NCBI GenBank assembly: GCA_003427395.1
Contig: BFEA01000090.1
Coordinates: forward strand, 1,660,000-1,680,354
DNA: 20,355 bases
Origin: Chara braunii
Taxonomy: Eukaryota > Streptophyta > Charophyceae > Charales > Characeae
Direction: 5' to 3'
Every line of letters starts with the position of its first letter. Position 1 is the stretch's first letter. The notes below the pieces were generated by a model. The model saw nothing but the letters and a program-made list of their open reading frames with translations. It was not told the DNA's origin and ran no database searches. Positions 16,036 through 20,355 of this stretch are shown one piece after another. Position numbers and translations under genes: made by a program.

Positions 16036-16507
16036 AGATGCACGGAACTAACGGTGAAAAGATCTCCACCGTTCCGTTAGTGTTTCCACCGTTAGCCCTT
16101 TTGCCCTCCTCTCTCGTGTCAGGCGAACAGTGCATATCTGAAGATGCGCGTAGCATAACGGCGGAAAGATCTCCACGGTTCCGATCCGTTAGTACTTCTA
16201 GCGTACTTCAAGCGTACTTCCAGCGTTAGTTTTTTTGCCCTCATCAGACTGACAGTAAAGATCTAAAGATGCACGGAACTAACGGTGAAAAGATCTCCAC
16301 CGTTCCGTTAGTGCTTCACATTTAGCCCTTTTGCCCTCCTCTCTCGTCAGGCGGACGGTGCATATCGGAGCGTAAAGAGGATGTGCAAGGAACGCGAAAG
16401 ATGTTCAACTTTTTTTTTTATTATTATTATTAGTTGTTATTTTTTTTTTTTTTCAGATCGAAACGTAAAGAGGATGCACGGGACGCGAGAGATGTCCAAG
16501 TTATTAT

Positions 16508-16542
<35 letters not shown>

Positions 16543-16650
16543 AAGATGTCCTATTTCGGCATTTCCACCGTTAAGTCTTTTTGCCCTCAGATTGACGGTG
16601 CAGATCAGTCTTGGGAGCAAAAAGGATGTCCACCGTTCCGTTAGTATTCC
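16036..16650. repeat. family 6 dispersed/tandem palindromic repeat
   Basis: A 47-bp block starting AGATGCACGGAACTAACGGT is exactly repeated at 16036-16082 and 16267-16313. It contains AACGGTG facing CACCGTT across a 10-nt loop. Both blocks lead into TTTAGCCC/TTAGCCC, TTTTGCCCTCCTCTCTCGT and a GTGCATATC end. Diverged versions occur at about 16142-16255 and 16562-16650. A second element, AAAGAGGATG followed by GARAGATGTYCAA, is duplicated at about 16374 and 16466. No coding capacity. Confidence 0.8.
16411..16545. repeat. T-rich tracts and (TTTA)n microsatellite
   Basis: T-runs at about 16410-16419 and 16440-16453 with ATT repeats between them, then TTTA repeats at about 16508-16542. They lie inside the family 6 region. 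Confidence 0.9.
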
Positions 16651-16898
16651 CAGTAGCAAAGAGGGAGTGGATGAACCTCCTGAATCTGGACGTGTTTTAA
16701 GCAGAGATGCAGAAAAGCAGTTCAATCTCGATTTTCTGCACCTTTCCAAGAACACGTCTAGATTCAGGCGTTCAATCCAATCCCCTTTGCTAGTGGGATC
16801 TCGCCCCAGGCGTATTTTCTGCACCTTTCCAAGAACACGTCTAGATTCAGGCGTTCAATCCAAATCCTCTTTGCTAGTGGGATCTTGCCCCCGGCGTA
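16647..16898. mobile_element. family 5 TIR element with duplicated right half
   Basis: TTCCCAGTAGCAAAGAGG on the left pairs with CTTTGCTAGTGGGATC on the right. CTGAATCTGGACGTGTT (16680-16696) faces AACACGTCTAGATTCAG (16751-16767). The right half, from ATTTTCTGCACC through CGGCGTA or AGGCGTA, is present twice at an 83-bp offset (16731 and 16814). The extreme left tip is missing where it meets the family 6 repeat. Confidence 0.85.
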
Positions 16899-17046
16899 CA
16901 CGCTTCATTAACAAGTCCCACATACACCCGCATGCACAGAGGATTGGATCCGCGATCGAACGACAAAAAAAACATGTCCACCATCGATTCTTTTTTTTCC
17001 TTTTTCTTTTTTTTTTTTAATAACCTAAACACAATCGATTCATATT

Positions 17047-17091
17047 AGTATAAAAATCCCGGAAAAAAAAAAAAGAAAAAAAGTATAAAAA
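17047..17091 (+). mobile_element. tiny poly(A) insertion between 10-bp direct repeats
   Basis: AGTATAAAAA at 17047-17056 is repeated at 17082-17091. The 25 nt between them are TCCCGG followed by A12, G and an A run. This fits a retroposed 3' end with almost no body. The repeat is A-rich, so chance or slippage is a greater concern here than at the other sites. Confidence 0.45.
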
Positions 17092-17126
17092 CCAAATCAA
17101 ACGCGGCCGGCTGACCTCACAATTCC

Positions 17127-17273
17127 GCCAGGGGTGCGGTCCACCAGCAAAGAGGAATGCCTGAATCTGGACGTAATTGTGGAGAGGAGCAGGAAATCGA
17201 GATTGAACTGCTTTTCTGCACCTCTGCATAAAACACATCCAGATTCTTGGCTACTGGGACCTCGCCCCCGGCG
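17127..17273. mobile_element. family 5 TIR element (MITE-like)
   Basis: The left CGCCAGGGGTGCGGTCCACC pairs with the right GGGACCTCGCCCCCGGCG. Inside, TGAATCTGGACGTAATTGTG faces ACACATCCAGATTC, and GCAGGAAATCGAGATTGAAC faces TTTTCTGCACC. It is 147 bp, with a shorter interior than the other copies. Confidence 0.85.
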
Positions 17274-17290
17274 TTATCCTGACAGCATCA

Positions 17291-17330
17291 ACCACACCCT
17301 CGATTTTTTTTTTTTTACCACACCATCGAT
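17291..17330 (-). mobile_element. poly(T) tract between 14-bp direct repeats
   Basis: ACCACACCCTCGAT (17291-17304) and ACCACACCATCGAT (17317-17330) match at 13 of 14 positions and enclose only 12 T. The pattern is that of a bodyless poly(A) insertion on the minus strand with a target duplication. Confidence 0.6.
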
Positions 17331-17348
17331 TCAAACAACACGAGACCA

Positions 17349-17381
17349 AAAAACAACAACAACAACAACAACAACAACAAA
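17349..17381. repeat. (ACA)n microsatellite
   Basis: About ten AAC/ACA trinucleotides. They explain the Thr-rich and Cys-rich frames on the two strands. Confidence 0.93.
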
Positions 17382-17404
17382 ACCATCGGCGGGGTGCTTC
17401 GACT

Positions 17405-17566
17405 GCGCTGTCCCGACTGTGCCGCGTTTCGCCGCCCACCTGGTGACCATACTCTCTCTCTCTTTCGTCAATTTCGATCACCCGGTGTCCCGACTGTGCG
17501 GCGTTTCGGCGTCAATTTCGATCACCCGGTGTCCCGACTGTGCGGCGTTTCGGCGCCCACCCGGTT
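17405..17566. repeat. 44-bp tandem repeat with diverged leading unit
   Basis: GTCAATTTCGATCACCCGGT begins at 17467 and 17511, a 44-bp period, each followed by GTCCCGACTGTGCGGCGTTT. A diverged unit (CTGTCCCGACTGTGCCGCGT) starts at about 17408. The short frames here are repeat-derived. Confidence 0.88.
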
Positions 17567-17706
17567 GACTCTATGTGTGATCAAGTGCGTGTGTGCTCTT
17601 GTCATTTAGAAGGAGAGGGAGAGGGAGACGGAGTGTGCTCTTGAGTGCGTTCCTGATGAGTGTACAACAGACTGGCTGCAGACTGTGGGCCAACCTAACG
17701 ATCATA

Positions 17707-17758
17707 CGTCGGGACAAATCCGATCAAATTGGAGCGATAGAGAGACGAACAGCATGGA
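17707..17758 (+). pseudogene. degenerate 5' U6 snRNA fragment
   Basis: CGTCGGGACAAATCCGATCA followed by AATTGGAGCGATAGAGAG and AGCATGG follows the order of the plant U6 5' half (TCGGGGACATCCGAT, AAAATTGGAACGATACAGAG, AGCATGG). It is broken off at the G-rich tract starting at about 17760. CCGAT at its third block is closer to the usual plant form than the other copies here. Confidence 0.7.
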
Positions 17759-17759
17759 A

Positions 17760-17995
17760 GGAGGGGGGCGGGGGGGGGGGGGAGGAGTTGAACAATTTTG
17801 ATGAAAAAATAAAAATTACAATTTATGGCTACACAAATCTTTGAAGATACTACTAAATCGAAGATGTGGGTGAGATTTTAAAACCTTTAAATTCCGAATA
17901 TGGCAAAGTTGCTCCTGGTTGGGGGACTACTGTTTTAATGGCCATTTTTATGGCTCTTTTTGGGTATTTTTGGTGATTGGAGGGGGGGGGGGGGG
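17760..17995. other. G-rich tracts and AT-rich spacer
   Basis: A G-rich run interrupted by C and A at about 17762-17786 and G14 at 17982-17995 border an AT-rich spacer without a recognisable gene. Confidence 0.7.
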
Positions 17996-18031
17996 AAGGA
18001 GACATGGCATGCATATCCATAGAGCCGATAA

Positions 18032-18156
18032 GGGTCCTCGCTCCACAACTGTCGAGAACATGCACAAAAGACAAAAATTTCGGCGGGGTATGTCCCTGTT
18101 CTAGCGGAAGATTCATTCTCATTTTGCACAAAATTGGAGAGTAGTGGAGCGAGCCG
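18032..18156. mobile_element. family 4 TIR element, diverged copy
   Basis: Inverted relative to the 4683 copy: GGGTCCTCGCTCCACAACTG, GAGAACATGCACAAAAG and CGGAAGATT... blocks match the complement of that copy's right half, and GGAGAGTAGTGGAGCGAGCC closes the right end. TAA precedes the left tip (18029-18031), but I see no matching right flank. Confidence 0.68.
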
Positions 18157-18240
18157 CATGGACACATGATGTGAAGGGACACCACGTGATGTAAAAAAAG
18201 AAGAAAAAGAAAAAGGAGCAACATAGACATATGCCACAGA

Positions 18241-18286
18241 AAGCGGCGCGAAAAAAAAAAAAAAAAAAAAAAAAAAAAGCGGCGCG
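18241..18286 (+). mobile_element. bodyless poly(A) tract between exact direct repeats
   Basis: AAGCGGCGCG at 18241-18250 is exactly repeated at 18277-18286, and only A residues lie between them (the A run spans 18251-18278). AAAGCGGCATGTGTCGCAC occurs again at about 18356, suggesting that the unique target was GCGGCGCGTGTCGCAC of the satellite edge and that pure poly(A) entered it with a target duplication. Confidence 0.68.
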
Positions 18287-18950
18287 TGTCGCACATAATA
18301 CTACTATTACTATCTGTTATGATTAAATTATTATGAAGACATTGTTAACCACCACAAAGCGGCATGTGTCGCACGGGAAAACGTGAGCAACAACTGGGCA
18401 GCACGTCACACAGATGATTGAAAAGAAGCAATACCGCACAGTGTGCGACATGTTGCACGCCGTCGCACATCAGCTGATCCATTGACAAGACGAACCAGCA
18501 TGTCGCACAGCCCCGATTGAACCGAGCTTAGCCGCAGAGTGAGCGACATGTCGCACACCTGCCTGATCGACTCACAAAGTAGCACTTGTCACACACCGGA
18601 TTGCACAGCTCACAGTGAACGACAGGTCGTTGCACACTCACGCCTCAGAAGGCCAAACCAAACAGTGAGCGACATGTCACACACCTGATCCAGCACGTCT
18701 GCGACATATCGCACATCTACCTCATCGACTCACAAAGCAGCACTCGTCAGACAGCAGATTCTCAGAGAGAGCTACAGGTCGTCGTCGCACATCTATGTCG
18801 CACACCTGATCCAGCACCTATGTCGCACACCGGTGTCACACACCTGATCCATCCAGCACGTCGCACAGCTGATTAAGCCGAGGACAGTCGGAGCTCAAGT
18901 GATCGATTCACAGAGCACCACGCGTCGCACAACACAACAGCTGACTGCAG
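18287..18950. repeat. irregular GCGACATGTCGCACA-type satellite
   Basis: A loosely repeated region built from GCGACATGTCGCACA, TCGCACACCTGATCC, AGTGAGCGACA and CACAAAGCAGCAC-type words. The core GCGACATGTCGC is self-complementary. There is no constant period in this left part, and no coding frame worth noting. Confidence 0.8.
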
Positions 18951-19450
18951 CGCTCAGAGTGAGGGACAGGTCCTCGCACACTCGCACGTAAAAAGATTGA
19001 GCGACATGTCACACACCTATTGCTCCGCTCAGAGTGAGGGACAGGTCGTCGCACAGTCGTGAGTAAACAGATTGAGCGACATGTCACAGTCACACACCTA
19101 TGTCACACAGCTGACCCACCATGTCGGGGATGCACACTCGCAGGTAAACAGATTGAGCGACATTTCACACACCTATTGCTCCGCTCAGAGTGAGGGACAG
19201 GTCGTCGCACACTCGTGCGTAAGCAGATTGAGCGACATGTCACAGTCACACACCTATGTCACACAGCTGATCCACCACGTCGGGGATGCACACTCGCACG
19301 TAAACAGATTGAGCGACATGTCACACACCTATTGCTCCGCTCAGAGTGAGGGACAGATCGTCGCACACTCGTGCGTAAACAGATTGAGCGACATGTCACA
19401 GTCACACACCTATGTCACACAGCTGATCCACCACGTCGGGGATGCAGAGT
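18951..19450. repeat. 156-bp satellite array
   Basis: TGCTCCGCTCAGAGTGAGGG starts at 19021, 19177 and 19333, an exact 156-bp period; flanking partial units extend the array to about 18951 and 19446. Each unit contains two AGATTGAGCGACATNTCACA blocks (one followed by GTCACACACC, one by CACACC), a GTGAGGGACAGGTCG-like block and CACCACGTCGGGGATGCACA. Because 156 is divisible by three, a frame stays open across it (about 19072-19452); this is a repeat artefact. Confidence 0.92.
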
Positions 19451-19742
19451 GAGTGACACATGTCGCACACCTGATCCCAGCACGTCGCACAGCTAATTAA
19501 GCCAAGGACAGCCGGAGCTCGAGTGATCGATTCACAAAGCACCACGCGTCGCCGCACAACACAACAGCTGTTTGCACCCCTCAGAGTGAGCGACAGGTCT
19601 CCGCCGCACAGGTCGTCGTACTCTCGCACGTAAACAGCAGATTGAACCAAAAAGATTGAGCGACAGAAATGTCGCACACCCGACGGATCGATTCTCAAAG
19701 CCGCACGCGTCGCCCGTCAAATGTTCCATCACACCAATTGCT
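19451..19742. repeat. second copy of the satellite-flanking segment
   Basis: From 19468 onward the sequence (CACCTGATCCCAGCACGTCG, then AATTAAGCC, GGAGCTCGAGTGATCGATTC and CACCACGCGTCGC) duplicates 18841-19016, with small insertions. The 156-bp array therefore lies between two copies of the same longer segment. Confidence 0.82.
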
Positions 19743-19853
19743 CTACCTTCTTCCCTCGAATACAACGTACGGTCATTATAGCTGTATTTGAGGCATGTTT
19801 CAGTCTAGATACAGCTATAAATACCGTACGTCGTATTCGGGGGAAGAAGGTAG
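19743..19853. mobile_element. family 1 hairpin element, diverged subfamily
   Basis: The left CTACCTTCTTCCCTCGAATA pairs with the right TATTCGGGGGAAGAAGGTAG (18 of 20). The inner TATAGCTGTAT pairs exactly with ATACAGCTATA (only a TGAGGCATGTTTCAGTCTAG-like loop between), so this copy is a nearly continuous hairpin. It is 111 bp, as in the other family 1 copies, but has its own tip variant and loop. TA lies at both tips. Confidence 0.87.
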
Positions 19854-19888
19854 GTAGCTCGGTCGGGACACGATACGATACACCCATG

Positions 19889-19943
19889 AACTGTATTTGA
19901 GGCATGTTTCAGTCAAGATACAGCTATAAATACCGAAGGTCAA
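19889..19943. mobile_element. partial duplicate of family 1 hairpin core
   Basis: CTGTATTTGAGGCATGTTTC at 19891 repeats the core that starts at 19782, with the same AGATACAGCTATAAATACCG following. The outer TIR is missing. The 109-bp offset, close to the element length, suggests a local duplication. Confidence 0.8.
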
Positions 19944-20013
19944 AATTCATAAATGCCGACCTGAGTTCGAATCCCATGAAGAACAGAACCACATAATCGA
20001 GTATTAATTCTGA

Positions 20014-20138
20014 ATTTTTTTTATTTTTTTTTTCTGACCGTTTCTCGATTTATATGCGGGTTATCCTTGCGCAGGGGGCCATGCTACTGTAGCCTTCCCG
20101 ATTTATGGGTGTCATCCTTGCGCAGGGGCCATGCTAAC
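20014..20138 (-). pseudogene. two U6 snRNA fragments in tandem, antisense
   Basis: The minus strand shows two U6 pieces. One (about 20036-20088) reads GCATGGCCCCCTGCGCAAGG, AACCCGCATATAAATCGAGA and AACGGTC, followed by an A-rich tail (20014-20034 as T on the plus strand). The other (about 20096-20138) reads GGTTAGCATGGCCCCTGCGC, AAGGATGACACCCATAAATC and GGGAAG. The shared AGCATGG to AAATC core is thus repeated. TTCTGA on both sides of the T-rich tail is a weak direct repeat. A T26 run follows at 20139-20164. Confidence 0.85.
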
Positions 20139-20224
20139 CTTTTTTTTTTTTTTTTTTTTTTTTTATGGATGTCCTGAAGAGCACGCATCAGACCCCCCCA
20201 ACCTTCTCATCCTGTTCCCTATAC

Positions 20225-20298
20225 CCTCAATAATTTTTTTTTTTTTTCTTTAAAAGTTAGTTTTTTTTAATGCTGAACTTTTTGTCCTTTTTTCTTAG
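20225..20298 (+). other. T-rich tract ending in a splice-acceptor-like TTCTTAG
   Basis: Two T-runs followed by CTTTTTTCTTAG resemble the U-rich 3' part of a plant intron. The AG is at 20297-20298. The support is sequence texture only. Confidence 0.35.
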
Positions 20299-20344
20299 GT
20301 TGAAACTCAGATTTTGAGCAGCTTGCCACCCCAACGATTCACAG
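20299..20344 (+). CDS. possible 46-nt internal exon, edge of a gene
   Basis: Between the acceptor-like TTCTTAG and the donor-like ACAG/GTGGGT the sequence is open in only one frame, reading VETQILSSLPPQRFT plus one extra base. The other two frames stop within it. The complexity and composition differ from the surrounding T-rich DNA. The exon would be short but within the range seen in plants; the rest of the gene would lie beyond the right edge of the window. I do not recognise the peptide. A chance coincidence of splice-like signals is the main alternative. Confidence 0.3.
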
Positions 20345-20355
20345 GTGGGTCCTGC

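Noticed and set aside
19072-19452. 126-codon open frame with repeated SDMSQSHTYVTQL peptide
   Set aside because: The 156-bp satellite period is divisible by three, so a frame remains open by repetition alone.
19958-19985. tRNA-like GAGTTCGAATCCC (T-arm word), also CTCGAATCCC at 14973
   Set aside because: The flanks do not form a T stem, and no acceptor, D or anticodon arm can be placed around either site.

Overview
This looks like nuclear DNA of a streptophyte (land plant or charophyte alga), in a gene-poor, repeat-dense stretch. The best evidence is a set of U6 snRNA-derived copies. The most intact (9841-9940) carries the U6 core and ends in the plant-type tail GAGAAATGGTCCAAATT, not the animal or fungal tail. 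A charophyte such as Chara is possible, but the sequence does not settle the genus. There is no bacterial gene organisation, no operon and no complete protein gene I can name. Long poly(A)/(T), poly(G)/(C), (GA)n, (CAA)n and (TTTA)n tracts explain most of the longer open frames. Layout: 1-1600 has no recognisable element. 1612-2060 holds two short terminal-inverted-repeat (TIR) elements with ends like TTAAACCACCAGTAC (family 2). 2061-3599 is anonymous. 3600-4125 is a probable TIR element followed by a 111-bp tandem repeat. 4683-6486 packs TIR elements of families 3, 4 and 5 between two U6 pseudogenes. 6781-8305 holds tandem repeats, an internally triplicated family 3 element and a family 2 element swollen by homopolymer inserts. 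8672-10362 has families 3, 2 and 1 and two more U6 copies. 10488-12790 is the only stretch with coding-like texture: a duplicated open segment, two codon-like open segments and a duplicated acidic segment, probably decayed exons or an old transposon gene. 13308-15346 returns to tandem repeats and families 1, 2 and 3. 15575-17570 is microsatellite and minisatellite DNA, palindromic repeats and family 5. 17707-20164 contains a degenerate U6, a family 4 element, a 156-bp satellite array, a family 1 element and antisense U6 pieces. The last 60 bases look like a splice acceptor, a 46-nt open exon and a splice donor, so a gene may lie to the right. Two processes appear to shape the region. The first is non-autonomous DNA transposons in at least five families; the target evidence is a 3-bp TNA duplication for family 3, TA for family 1 and possibly TTAA for family 2. 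The second is target-primed retroposition, which left U6 copies and also, in at least six places, A/T (or G+A) tracts with little or no body between short direct repeats. Those near-bodyless inserts are the most unusual thing I see. All positions and matches were read by eye; no database or alignment was run.
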